Shown one piece after another: positions 10,239 through 21,931 of a stretch of DNA of 64,000 nucleotides. Made by a program: the position numbers and the translations under genes. The notes below the pieces were generated by a model. That model saw only the letters and a program-made list of their open reading frames with translations. It was not told where the DNA came from and searched no databases. Each line of letters begins with the position of its first letter. Position 1 is the first letter of the stretch. The DNA is from Asterias rubens (lineage: Eukaryota; Echinodermata; Asteroidea; Forcipulatida; Asteriidae), in contig NC_047062.1 in NCBI RefSeq assembly GCF_902459465.1, positions 17,243,994 through 17,307,993 on the forward strand, read 5' to 3'.

Positions 10239-11535
10239 ATGGGGATACGAAGGAGGTACCGCACGATACTCGTATGCCTCGTGTTCTGGATCTACCTCGC
10301 ACTTGGCGCGCTTTCCTTCATGGCCATCGAGCGGGAAGCAGACGATGCCGAGACCAAACTCTCTCGGCGGGAACTTTACCGCGCACTGCAAAACTTCAGC
10401 GAAGAGAACCGGGAATGTAACGCCACGACGGAGAACCTCCGAGGGCTCATGGAACAGGCTGAGATAGCTTGGAAACTCCGGAGAGTATTCCGTACAGACA
10501 CTGATACTACGAAGGGTATAGAGCCGGTGTGGAACATCGCTGACTCGATGGGCTTCGCGCTGTCGATACTTACTACTTGTGGTGGGTATATCCGTTTTAG
10601 TGCCAACCAGCGTGTTGTAGCCATTTTCTTAAAAACAAAAATCCTTTGGTTCTAAGTGATGGCTTTGGGTACAATTTTTCATACATAATAGAGCTTTTAT
10701 ACCGCTTTTTTTGCCGTACCATATATGGACTAACAGAGACTCCTTTCTTTCATGCTTGGGCACACTGAAACATCGAATTTGAGAGCAAACAAATAAACGG
10801 TAATTCAATAGCCATGTCCCTTCCCTTTCGGTGTATGTGGATTGCTTTGCCATATTAAACAATGAATAATGCTTCATAATCAATTAGTTGCCAACTATGG
10901 TTTTCTAGTCTATCCACCCTTCTCATTTATCTGTAGGCTACGGCGAATTGGTACCCATTACAAAGACAGGACAACTCATCTGTATTATCTACGCAGCTGT
11001 TGGTATCCCGTTATGTTACTACATGATACTGACCGTAGGCAAGACTTTTCGAGATTTGTGGTTTGCAATGTTGAGCTCTTCTTGCCAGCGATACAAAATC
11101 CCACGGCGAATTTCATACTTCCTCGTTCCCGTCATAGCACTGTGGATAGTCTTAGTCGTCTTCCCCAGCCTGGTGCTGATACAGACGGAGGGATGGCCTC
11201 TTTTGACGGCACTGTATTTCAGTGTCATGTCGCTCAGTACCATCGGCTTCGGAGATGTGATGCCGCGAAGACCGAACCCGTATTCTGCTTTTTCTAATAC
11301 CATGAAACTGATCTTCATATTTTATATCCTGCTCTGTCTGAGCGTCATGTCAATCACGTTTGCATGTATAGCCAGGGTGCTTAAAGAATTCAAATCAAAG
11401 AGGAGAAGGAAGCAACAAGATGCCAGTCAGCGAAGGAATACGTTGGAAACGAACATTGATTTTGATGAAGAAGTAGAACCATATCGGGTTTGTAACGGCG
11501 ACTCTCCCGTAAGCTCCACTGGGTCTGACTCTTAG
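10239..11535 (+). CDS. Two-pore-domain (K2P) potassium channel, copy 2
   Basis: Second K2P leak-channel gene, tandem to copy 1. Exons 10239-10581 and 10937-11535 join in phase 1 (acceptor after ttatctgtag), giving 313 residues. The start has a good context (ccaATGG). M1 lies at about 9-30. The cap region carries Cys60 and an N-A-T glycosylation sequon at 61. Filter 1 is 112-117 (TTCGYG), M2 about 127-150 with IPL, M3 about 173-196, filter 2 216-221 (TIGFGD), M4 about 232-252, then a basic stretch and an acidic/Ser-rich C-terminus. The intron falls in the same Gly codon as in copy 1. Odd: Cys114 replaces the usual Ile or Val just before GYG; filter 2 is normal. The tail differs from copy 1, so regulation may differ. 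The family is certain, the subfamily not. Confidence 0.92.
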
Positions 11536-11628
11536 GCCTAAATTCATCAGTAGTTAGCATGACGAGTTGGACCATATTGGACCAGTGTGTAAACATACCT
11601 GTGGATGCAAAGGTTTGGTCACTGATCT

Positions 11629-11873
11629 GGGCCGAATTTCATAGAGCTGCAAAGCACAACAACTTGCTTAGCATGAAATTTATTCCTGTATTAAAACAGG
11701 ATCACCAATCAAATTTCCATTTGTTGCATTTTGCTTGATAATACTGTCATCATCTGTTGATTGTTGTTCCTGAAAATCACGTGGAAATTTGGTTGGTAAT
11801 CCTGTTTTAATTAAGGAAGAAATTTCTGGCTAAGCAAATTTGTGTGCTTAGCAGCTCTATGAAATTTGGCCCT
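11629..11873. repeat. Inverted-repeat element, GGGCCNAATTTCATAGAGCTGC family
   Basis: The left end gggccgaatttcatagagct and the right end agctctatgaaatttggccc are inverted repeats around 'cttagca' motifs. Other copies lie at 13140-13312 and 61165-61408, with single-ended fragments near 7537 and 51668. Confidence 0.8.
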
Positions 11874-12350
11874 GGCAGGTTTGTCCTACTTAGACCTTCA
11901 ATTGAATTTATAAACATGTATGGTTGTCTAGACACCAACTTGTCTAGCCAAATGGCTTGAGACTAAGGAGATGAAAGTAGGTATGGCAAGACCAAGACCA
12001 GGGATTGGCCTCAAATTCTTCAAAAGCAGTTTTGCTATCACATCGCTAATATTAAAGATGCTATGTCAGATTTTTGGCCGATTTGACCCAAAAGATTTTG
12101 ATTTAAAATTCAATAAGTATTTTGATGAAAGTTACAAGCTTTCATTTGAGCCATTGCTCAAAAAAACTCCGCCAATTATTAGTAGCAGTGAAATAAAGTG
12201 CTCAAAATTAGTTTTTATCGGGATCCCGACAGTGTATATCACGTGACCAATTCTTATGTGTTTTATAAGAAACGTTTTAAATTTTTGTCACGGTTCCTGA
12301 CCGTTAAAAGTAAAAGTTAAACTTGTTTTCGTTAGAGCGGGTGATACTCT

Positions 12351-12736
12351 TTAAAGGCAGTGGACACTATTGGTAATTACTCGAATTAATTATTAGCATA
12401 AAACCTTTCTTGGTGACGAGTAAAGGATAGAGGTTGATGGTTTAAAACATTGTGAGAAACGGCTCCCTCTGAAGTGCCATAGTTTTCGAGAAAGAAGTAA
12501 TTTTCCACGAATTTGATTTCGAGACCTCAGATTTAGAACTTGAGGTCTCCAAATCAACCATATAAACGCACACAAGTTCGTGTGACAAGAGTGTTTTTTC
12601 CTTTAATTATTATCTCGCAAGTTTGATGACCGATTGAGCTCAAATTTTCACAGGTTTGTTATTTTATGCATATGTTGAGATACACCAATTGTAAGGCTAG
12701 ACTTTGACAATTACCAATAGCGTCCACTGCCTTTAA
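12351..12736. repeat. Palindromic family I, full copy
   Basis: Ends TTAAAGGCAGTGGACACTAT and ATAGCGTCCACTGCCTTTAA are inverted repeats. The core contains 'gagaaacggctccctctgaa' and 'gagctcaaattttcacaggt', which recur in every family member in the window. The TTAA at both ends may be part of the element or its target duplication. Confidence 0.88.
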
Positions 12737-13139
12737 AATACCATTCACTCTAAAATAAATCTATTTTTTAATGTTTGGGGCAAAAAATCTGACATAGCAT
12801 CTTTAATGACTTATACCACAAGTTGGAATGTTTTCTCTGAAAGAAGAATAAACATGCATGTAATTCCAAAGATTTTATTAAAATAAAAGACACATAAATC
12901 ATTGAATCTCTGTCAGAACAAAAAATCTCGCTTTTATTTTGTTTCATTTATGTGTGTTTTCATGCAAAGATAAACGTGCACAGTGAGTGACTTTGAATGG
13001 ACTGAAATGATTGAGGCTATACGGTGTAACAAGCATGGGTTAGATCTAGTTCAACAAAATGGATGAACATCGACTGGAAAATGTTTGTGATTATCTCAGA
13101 AATCTGGCTAAGATAAAACATGTTACTCGTTCAGACCAT

Positions 13140-13312
13140 GACCCAATTTCATAGAGCTGCTTAGCAGAACAAGTTTTGCTTAGTAGAAACAAATTACTCC
13201 TGTATGTACATTGTTTGTGACTGATTCCCTGCTAAGTTTTGCTTAGCAGAAAACAGTAATAACAATTGCTAAGCACTTTTTTTTGCTTCACAGCTTTATG
13301 AAAATTAGGTCC
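13140..13312. repeat. Inverted-repeat element, GGGCCC-type family
   Basis: It begins gacccaatttcatagagctg and ends cagctttatgaaaattaggtcc, with cttagcaga repeats between. It is a shorter relative of 11629-11873. Confidence 0.7.
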
Positions 13313-13752
13313 AGTGTGGTTGATTTCCGAGTAGTTAAGCAGATAAATTTGCTAAGCACAGATACATTTTATACAGGATACCGGCTAAAATGTCACTCAT
13401 GCAATGTATCTTGTTTGTAACTGGTTCCCTTTTTTATTTTTGCTTAGCAGAACATGGTGGTAAAGTTTTGGAAGAATCTCTTTCCCTTTCTCAAATGAAA
13501 CAATTGATAGAACAATCCTTCATTAGCATGAGAATTTAAAACTACTGAATGAGATTTCAAAGTTACTTGTTGTACGTTCCTAGATTGTTTTCCTGTCTGG
13601 CCTTTTTAGTTGCTCTTGATTTGAACCTTAGCTGTAAGACCTTAACCTCCTCATCTCATACTGATCAGTTGGGAAAGAGTTTTTCTTGTAAAACTACTAT
13701 TCATTTTAACGACATCAAAACATAATCAAATAATTGTCCAACATGTGAAAGG

Positions 13753-14113
13753 GAGGGTATACCTTTGGTAATTACTCTAAAAACTATAGACCATAAAAAT
13801 ATACCCTTTACCGGTACTTGATGAGAGAGCTGTAATTAATGTAGTTTTAGAGAAAGAGATTTTTCAGCCAAAAAATTTGAATCTGAGAAAGGCTTCAGGC
13901 CACTCTATGCAACGAGGTGGGGTTTTTGTCACTACTTTCGTGCAACTTCGGTTACTACTGATTCACTCCAGGAGTCAAAATTTTCACTGGTTTGTTGGGA
14001 TACACAAAATATAGGAACAATAATTCCTTCTTTTTCGAGAGTAATAAAGTTTCTTAGGGCTCATGTCTAAATGGATACTGGTCTTTGACAATTTCCAAAA
14101 GTATACCCTGCCT
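13753..14113. repeat. Distant relative of palindromic family I
   Basis: Ends gagggtatacctttggtaat and ccaaaagtataccctgcct form an imperfect inverted repeat. The core shares layout with family I (agaaagagatttttcagcc near the middle, a tttgacaatt segment near the right end). Confidence 0.6.
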
Positions 14114-14281
14114 ATAAGATAAAGTGATGGTGAATAATTTGGGTCTCTTTAAATTTGGATCACAACAATTATTGTCGGGCCTTTTTTTTCTCGTAAAACT
14201 CAGTATCTGTGTTTGCTTTTGACCCCTAGCCTATGATGTCACAAGCTAAAACAGCGCCCTCATTTATTGAAATGTAGACCT

Positions 14282-14287
14282 TTTATT
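14282..14287 (-). terminator. Candidate polyadenylation signal for the F-box gene
   Basis: TTTATT on the given strand reads AATAAA on the minus strand, about 630 bp past the stop at 14914. Confidence 0.35.
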
Positions 14288-14913
14288 TGCTAATTAGAGA
14301 TGTGGGTAGGTGCAAACAAGCGAGCATGTTTCCATCGTTTGACCTCACTAATGGCGGCAGTCTTTTAGAGATGGAGCACCAAGAAAGATGTGTACAATGT
14401 CAACTTGATTGAATCAAACAGTCCACCCATTTAAATCATTCAAATCATTGTTATCAAACAAACAAATGAGACTGAAGTGGAAAAATAGTCAGGTCCCTTT
14501 TCTGTGTATAATGACGCCAGCCTTCATTTGTGCTTTTATACGCAAGGAACAAGACAGTAAAGGCAGCAGCAACGGCCAAATTTGCTGTCATTAACCATAG
14601 TTTGACTACCATTGCCCAAACTCTGTGTAGTTTGACTACGCTAGTCGACTATTTGGAACCAACCTACCGGTCATGGTCGCATCACTGGTTACCAACAGCC
14701 GTTTTCTTAGCACAGCACAGAGTGGACCAGTTATAACAAAATGATAACGTGTCATGCGTTTAAGTCGAATGTCGTGCTGATGACATGACTACAGTCATTC
14801 ACACTACAACTTCTGTGCACATGCCCCCTTCGCACGTCACTAAACAATTAATCATTGATCCTTGCGCGAACTTGACCGTGATGGACATGCAATGTTTATG
14901 AGTTATCATCATT

Positions 14914-17900
14914 TCACCACTCCCACTCGTAGTCACTCTCCGAGCTGTCGCTCTCCGTCCAGCTCTCCGATGAGCTCGAAGAGTCGAACGAGCCACTGCA
15001 AAAGCACTGTCTATCCTTGACGATCACCACTGGTACGATTAAAACGTTCACTGCAGTGTTCGGAAACTGCTTCCCAAGCATCTCCGTCAGCGCCTTGACT
15101 TTATCGCTCTTGACTGCTTTTTCCGTGGTGACGTTGTAAGGGTAGAACTTCTCAGGTACGTTATAGGTGATGATGGGCACCCCCCAAATCAAAGTACGGA
15201 GACTGTGGAGGTTTGCAAGAGTTCGGCACTTTTCAGAGTTTGTTTGAATCAGCTGTTTTGGAGAGAAAAAAAACATTTTATTTTCATTTCATTTTATTTT
15301 AGTCGCCAGCAAACAGTCATAAAATACATTGAACATTTGCAAATCAAATGATCTACGGGAACAAACAATACAAGAAGACTTATGTTGACTTATTGTGAAG
15401 GCCAACTTGGACACTATACTAGCCAAGAACTCAATGGAGAGAATTGTCTTCTCTCCACAAAGAAGAAAACCCCAGAGAACTGTTCCAGAAAAAAAAACAT
15501 GCAATCATCTTGGGACTGAAAACAGAATACAAGCAGTGCCCCCAGCAGAATTCGAACCAGAGTCCTAGAGGTGGAAGGGCATGGAAGGAACCACTACGTG
15601 CTAGGCCAACCCAAACGTATAAACCAGACCACCAAGGAGGGAAAATAAATATAATTTAAAGAGGCTAATCATCCTTACTCGCAGCTTAGAGCTGAATTGT
15701 GAAAGAGCGGCTAAAACATGTTCGAGAAGCAGGCATGCAAGGGCGCCTTTGGCAGCCAGCCATATCAACCCATTATGACCATGGCGCACAGCCAGAGATC
15801 AAAGTGTTTGATTTTTCCCCAGGGAGGAAAACCGGATGGTCTGGAAAACCCTCGTGGCACAACAGAGAACCAACGAACAACTCAACTCACATATGGCCCT
15901 GGCCAGGAATCAAACCAGAAGCAAGCACTTGACGCACAAGCCAACCATGCCCCCAAAGAAATAAAAAGCATTAGTTTGCACTCACCCCAGCACTACATAC
16001 TGTTGGACACGGTCCTTGAGTGTAACCTCGCAAGCTGGCCGTGGGCCAAAATGTCAAAGAGGAAAGTTTGAGTAGACTCGTCAGGGCAGGGTTGATATCG
16101 CTTGGCATTCTGTACATTATCAACTCCAACTTCTCCAACCTAATGGAACATCAGAACAAACTTAATTTATTTGTATCTCTTATATCTTTAATACACTAAT
16201 TTATTTTTAATACACTAATTTATTAGTAACTATTTTGTATTGCCCAGTCTCACTCATGCATAACATGTCCATGTTTCCATTTTTTGTGTGTACGTAACGG
16301 TATCCATTTCTTTAAATACGTTTCTTTTGTCTTTGTCTTTACATGGAATGAGAACAAAAAGCATTTGCTTCTTCTTTTTCCTAAATGTTAATGTCACATT
16401 ATCATCTATTTATTTTTCAATAACTGGATCAAGTTTTAATTTGTACAGGTTATTATATGTTTAACCAAGCAACTCATTCATGTATCTAAAATGAAAAAAT
16501 TGAAATTATCTAGGGTGTTATGGTCGAGTGGTTTAGAGCAAGGAATTTTAGTGGTTAAGTCATCGGAGTGTGGGTTCCTTGGGCAAGATGCTTTGTTTAC
16601 TATAATTGATTCTCTTCACCCATGGGTATAGTTGGGCACCTATGGCGGTAGAGTTTGATATTGTGAATGAAAAAGCCTTTGGAGCACCACGGCACCTCAG
16701 GGCTGTAGACTCCCCAGGGAGCTGAGAAATATTAAAGGAATGTTATTGGCCCATTGACCAGGGCACTAATGTTACGCGCATTGATACAGTTATATTAAAA
16801 AACTGGCACTACTCACTCTTTCAGCTTGCTCAGAGTCTCTGAGATATTACATGTACAGATATATAGTCCGTTAGCCAATGAATCGCCCTTACACCAGCAG
16901 CCTCCGTTCTCTAGTCTTAAACTGCGCAGTCTGGTCAGCTTGCCCAAGATCTTATACACCTGCAAGATGGCCAAAGACATACGTCGTGCATGTAAAAAAA
17001 TTGTGTCAACTGAGAACTTCTGATAGTTCTCTATTATAATTAAAGTGAGGGCATTATTGTCTTTTTGTTTTAGTTCTTGATTTGAGTAAATAAGCATTAT
17101 TTAGGTCCAGATTTTACTTTGTTTTGTACTAGAATTTATACATTGTACTTTTTTTCTGAGTTGCCTGGCTTGGTTGATGGTGGATAATGCACTTCCTTCT
17201 TGGGGAGTGTGTATTTGGTCTGTTGTTGTGGTTTTGAGAACCAAATGGTCAGCCACTTCGAAAGAGACTTTTTGTTAGGTATCAATGTATATTTGGTTTG
17301 CGGTAACACCATGCGTATATCTACTTGCTGTCCAGATTATGTTCTTTTGGAAACATGTCTTGCTATATATTCTACTCCGGGGAGTACATTTTTCTACTTT
17401 CTATATTCATACAACCTCAGTCCTCCAGTTCCCACAGTCGCCCAGTTCCAGTTCCCTCAGTTCAGGAAGTCTGGTCAAGAACTCGTAGTCCAGCGGGCAA
17501 ATGCGATTCTCATCAAGACTTGTCAGCGACTGCAGAAAAAAAATTGTTTGAAAAGATTTTGAACTTTAAAAAAAAAAACATGGATGAGATATCAACCTGA
17601 CACAGTCCAAATAAATTATCTTTTTTTTCCAGGAAAATATTCTTATTCATCAAAGGAATCTTCAAATGTCAGAAAAAGTTGTTAAAGCAAGGCCCATTTA
17701 AAATATAATGAACATAAATAGTTGATTGATAACTGAAACTTGTCGTAAACATAACATCGAAAATGCCACCGTAGCCTGGTTGGTAGCACATGGCAATTAT
17801 CTGTGAGGTCTCTTACCAGCTTCTGCAAGTGTTGTAGCTTTCCCAGGCTTGCAAGCCCATCAGAAAATGACATATGAGGCAGTGCCAAGCTGTTGATGGA

Positions 17901-20900
17901 GCGAATCTTCAACACTCGCAATTGGGACAGTTTGCTCAGCTTTCCAAGGTCAAAGGTTACGTTGGGCCTGCAGGAAAAAACAAAACAACGATAGTGTTTT
18001 TTTTAATACAGCACGGAAGGACCACACTGAAAGAGTCTACCAAATACCTTGTCCAGGATTGATCAGAAAACAGTGTACTGAATTCTACATTGGAGAGATA
18101 GAAATGGTCCCACAAGACTAGGTTATTGGAGCACCATGCCCCAGTTTGTCCTTTTCCGAGGGTTCTCAACACATCCGTATAGAATCACCAGGTCATCACA
18201 CAGACATTTCAAAAGTAAAAATCTTAAACAGAAACCCTTGTGATGCTTCAAAAGGGGTGAAGAAGGCAGCTTTCATCAGAACCAACTTTAAGGTTTGGAA
18301 ATATTTCAAGTGTTAAAACACCAACTGTATTGTAATGGTGTTTCAGTTTGGGTGAAAAAGATCACAGGGTTTCCAGATTCGGATTCCCTTGTCCATTTGG
18401 GAAATGATTATACTAATCAGGGTAAGCAGATGCTCATAGTTGTAATTGTCCCCTAGTTTCCTCATTGGGGATCAATTTTACCCTCATCGAGGTAAGGGTT
18501 ACCAAACAGGGTAGGCATATACCTCAAGAGGGAGAGTTGTGGTGCCAAGATGCTCATGATGTTGTTGTCCAATAGTTTCGCATTGGGGATTGGTGATACC
18601 CTCATCAAGGGAGGCCAAATAGGGTAGGAGTATACCCCAATCTGGAGTTTAACTAACCTCTTTGAGAACATTCCTTCCAGCCAGTGTACTTGCAGAACTC
18701 TTAAGTCTGGTAGACACTGTGGGACCTGACTGATGACGGAGGTGGAAGCGTGGCCAAAGTGAAGGTACTGCAGCTGAGGAAGTCTCTTGATTATAGAGTA
18801 GATGTCCCTCATGTAAACGCTTCTAGTAAACTCCATCATCGTGTTGTTGTAAAAATCCTAAAAGATGGATGATTTTCATGGACAACTATAAAGATCATGG
18901 ACAATTATAAAGATAAAGAAAATGGGCAAACACATGGCCTTATAATTAATAATAAGAATAATAATAATAGCGACTTCTTTTATAGCCCTAATATATCCAT
19001 CACTCAGTGACGCTCAAGGTGCTTCAATATTCAGTATTTTCCTGCAAGGTATTTTAGAGCTTTGTTTTGAAGTATGAGACCAACATGGTATTATTGATTC
19101 TTTTTTGGTCTTTTTCTTTTTTATCTAAGAGGAAATTGCCTCATTTTAAACAGATGACCAGGTTAAAACAGATATCTCCATGAACAAGTCGCACAAACTA
19201 ATGATTCTCAGTGTGATGTACATTGTTTCCGCAAGGTCAAGTAGAGAGAAGTTGAATTCAAAGTTCTTTATTACTATAAGCCTGCTTTGATTGACTTACC
19301 AATGCAATGGTTCCACGTGCTTGAAAGATTTTGACAGCTTTTGGATAGTCCTTCACTTGTGTACCTTCCAGACTCACGTTCTTCCACTGCAAAATGTAGT
19401 AAACAAATAAATATATTAATTTTGGTTTTTACCCATACACCGATGTGTGTTAGCACTGTATACTCAGTTCTTTCCCGAGTCCTATGAAAAAATATCACAG
19501 GCAAGTTACTCGGGTGGGATTCGAACCCACGACCCTTGCAATTCTAGAGCAGTGTCTTACCAACTAGACTACCGAGGTTGCCCGGCAGCTAGAGGCAGTT
19601 CGAATCCTATGTTTTGGCAGCGGGTACCGCAACGATATAATAGATGTTAAATTTGCATCGGGGATAAAGAATATTAATTTTGGTTTTTACCCATACACCG
19701 ATGTGTGTTAGCACTGTATACTCAGTACTTTCCCGAGTCCTGTGAAAAAATATCACAGGCATGTTACTCGGGTGGGATTCGAACCCACGACCCTTGCAAT
19801 TCTAGAGCAGTGTCTTACCAACTAGACTACCGAGGTTGCCCGGCAGCTAGAGGCAGTTCGAATCCTATGTTTTTGGCAGCGGGTACCGCAACGATATAAT
19901 AGATGTTAAATTTAACATCTATTATTAGAATTGCAAGGGTCGTGGGTTCGAATCCCACCCGAGTAACATGCCTGTGATATTTTTTCACAGGACTCGGGAA
20001 AGTACTGAGTATACAGTGCTAACACACATCGGTGTATGGGTAAAAACCAAAATTAATATTCTTTATCCCCGATGCAAATTTAACATCTATTACAAATAAA
20101 TATAGATTAAATTACAGCATTGATTTCTGTGTGTGCTCCATCTTATCTGTTCCTTTCGAAGATGCATACTCATGTTGAGTCTGAGTCCGAGTCTTTAGTG
20201 TTGACTTTGAGTCTGATTCCTTGGTGTCGAGTCCGAGTCCGACTTCTCAGTCTCTAGTCTGAGTCCAGGTCCTCAGTGTCAACTTTGAGTCCGAGTCCTC
20301 AGTTGCGAGTTTCAGTCTGCACCCTCATCTTGATTCTGAGTATCCCACCCTTTACTGTTGACTTTGAGTCTGAGTTTTCAGTGTCAAGTTTCTGTCTGAT
20401 CCCTAAGTCTCAATCTCAGTCTGAACCCTCAGTCTCAAGTCCGAGTCCGAGTTTTTAGTGTTGACTTTGAGTTTGAGTCCTCAGTGTAGAGTCTCAGTCG
20501 GCACCCTCATCTTGAGTCTGAGTACCGCCTCTTAAGTGTTGACTTTGACTCCGGATTCTCTCAGTGTCCAGTGTAAGTCTCAAGTTTCAGTCTCAACCCT
20601 CAGTCTCCATGCAGTCTGACTGCTTATAACTTGCTTTCTTTAAAAAACTAAAAAACCCAATGTACAATAATTTTAAAAATGACCAAAGTTTACAAACCAA
20701 GCTTTTATCTGTAGACAGCTGGTTCCACATTCTGCAAACTAAGCCGACCCTCAATAGGTCACTCGCAGAGAGGTAGTTGAAGATCCTAAGCAGACAGTAT
20801 TGAGGCAGTGCACTGATGTGATCACTGCCGTACACACTTGGATCATTGGTAGAGGTTGACGAGGCACCATTGGATGAACGTGTTTTCACCTGAATAGGTC

Positions 20901-20961
20901 AATAACATCAAAGTATAAATGACTGATGGCATCTTAATAAATGGAATGAAAAAAAAAAAAA

Positions 20962-20997
<36 letters not shown>

Positions 20998-21931
20998 TTG
21001 TTAAGGGAATCAAATAGTGGGGACACTGCCTTAAGTGGCTGTTTAAAACCGGCCTGCTGCACCAGGGTTGTACTATGTGGTCGTGTGAGTAAACAAAAGA
21101 TTTCCCCCCCAAAAAAAATTATAATAAAAAAATCAGATTCAACTCAATTATCGGATTGATGGTTAAGAACTCTTACCAACTGTCAGCAAAGAAAATCAGG
21201 GAGGAAATCAGGTCATAAAGAGTGTCCTACCACAAGCCGGTTCTTTTACTCACTTTTGACTTGGTTTTCTTTCCCTTTTTTGATTTTGCTTTTTTGGTCT
21301 TGGTAGTCACTTCCGATCTGTGTGGGGGCTGTGGCTGAGCTTTGTATCTACAGACATGTGAAGAGTTTTATTTCATGTTATAATGTTATATTATGTCTTT
21401 CATAAATCACATCAGAAAATAGTAAATTTAAACCTCTCTCATGGTTCAACTCAACTTTTTTGAGGTGCATCCATAAACTCTGATACATTATCATACACAT
21501 GTTTTTTTAAATTTGCTGGAAGTCAATACTCGTCTTTCACAATAACAGTGGTACGCTGGCTACAAGCCAGTTAAAACAGACAGTGGACCAGTCAGAATTC
21601 AATCCAAATGCTTCGGACGACTAGTTCAGTGTTGAAAAGCATCCCGATTTAATACGCAATTTAAATGATCAAGTCCAAAAGACAACAAACCAGTGACATG
21701 AAAAGCTGATTTCTCTCTCAACCCTACCCTGAAGATTTTTTGCTTGAGCTTATGAATTAAACAATCTTTGCATCTGTAATAAAACAATTACATCTTTACA
21801 CTTTACCTATAACTAAGGCTTGCCCAGGGAATAATTCTCTGGTTCGGCTCAACAACTTCTGGTTCAAGTGGAGCAAGACAGGAGATCTGAGGTTTGGAGT
21901 GAGACGCTGAAAACAGCTCCCTGTTGGCCAT
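14914..21931 (-). CDS. F-box/leucine-rich-repeat protein
   Basis: Likely an SCF-type ubiquitin-ligase substrate adaptor: the F-box would bind SKP1 and the leucine-rich repeats the target. Ten coding exons in transcript order: 21807-21931, 21254-21347, 20698-20889, 19300-19386, 18658-18857, 17817-17967, 17416-17529, 16817-16959, 15986-16139, 14914-15252. All phases match, giving 532 residues. The N-terminus is Pro-rich, then a Lys-rich stretch (about 56-73) resembles a nuclear signal. The F-box spans about 99-145 (LPQYCLLRIFNYL core, WNQL further on). Leucine-rich repeats run from about 190 to 450, of irregular spacing. The last 30 residues are Ser/Asp/Glu/Trp-rich and end EWEW. The chosen ATG is the first after an in-frame TAG. 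Two donors are non-ideal (GTTTGT after exon 3, GTTGTA after exon 7). I do not recognise a specific FBXL orthologue. Confidence 0.85.
15540..15965. repeat. tRNA-like repeat remnants in F-box intron 9
   Basis: Two antisense B-box-like stretches (gaattcgaaccagagtcc near 15550 and gaatcaaaccagaagca near 15908) resemble heads of tRNA-derived short elements. The intron has no coding content besides this. Confidence 0.45.
16515..16745 (+). repeat. tRNA-derived SINE-like element in F-box intron 8
   Basis: The start 'gtgttatggtcgagtggttt' resembles a Ser/Leu-type tRNA 5' half with an A box. It is followed by 'gtgtgggttcctt' and a unique body ending near 'aggaatgttattg'. No tRNA gene can be folded from it, so I call it a derived repeat. 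Confidence 0.5.
19403..20104. mobile_element. Composite tRNA-containing retroelement, inverted trimer, 13-bp TSD
   Basis: Perfect 13-bp direct repeats ACAAATAAATATA (19403-19415, 20092-20104) enclose the whole structure. Inside are two nearly complete units in antisense orientation head to tail (about 19416-19676 and 19677-19915), then a 5'-truncated unit in sense orientation (about 19916-20091). The switch point reads gatgttaaatttaacatc, a perfect palindrome near 19905-19922. Units are closely similar to those at 3385 and 50213. It sits inside F-box intron 3 (19387-20697). Confidence 0.85.
20160..20610. repeat. Degenerate GAGTCC/GAGTCT satellite-like tract
   Basis: About 450 bp made of variants of gagtccgagtc, gtgttgactttgagtctgag and tcagtctc. 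Blocks such as 'tgttgactttgagtctgag' recur every 80-130 bp. It lies in F-box intron 3, next to the composite retroelement. No coding role is visible. Confidence 0.8.
20963..20997 (+). repeat. AAT microsatellite
   Basis: A poly-A run is followed by about eleven aat units, probably the tail of an old retroelement. It lies in F-box intron 2. Confidence 0.85.

Larger units (their letters stand above)
11536..14913. other. Intergenic, convergent 3' ends
   Basis: This stretch lies between the plus-strand channel gene and the minus-strand F-box gene, so transcripts converge here. It is filled with the palindromic elements listed separately. Candidate poly(A) hexamers include AATAAA at 12192-12197 (+) and TTTATT at 14282-14287 (-). 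I see no additional gene. Confidence 0.6.
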
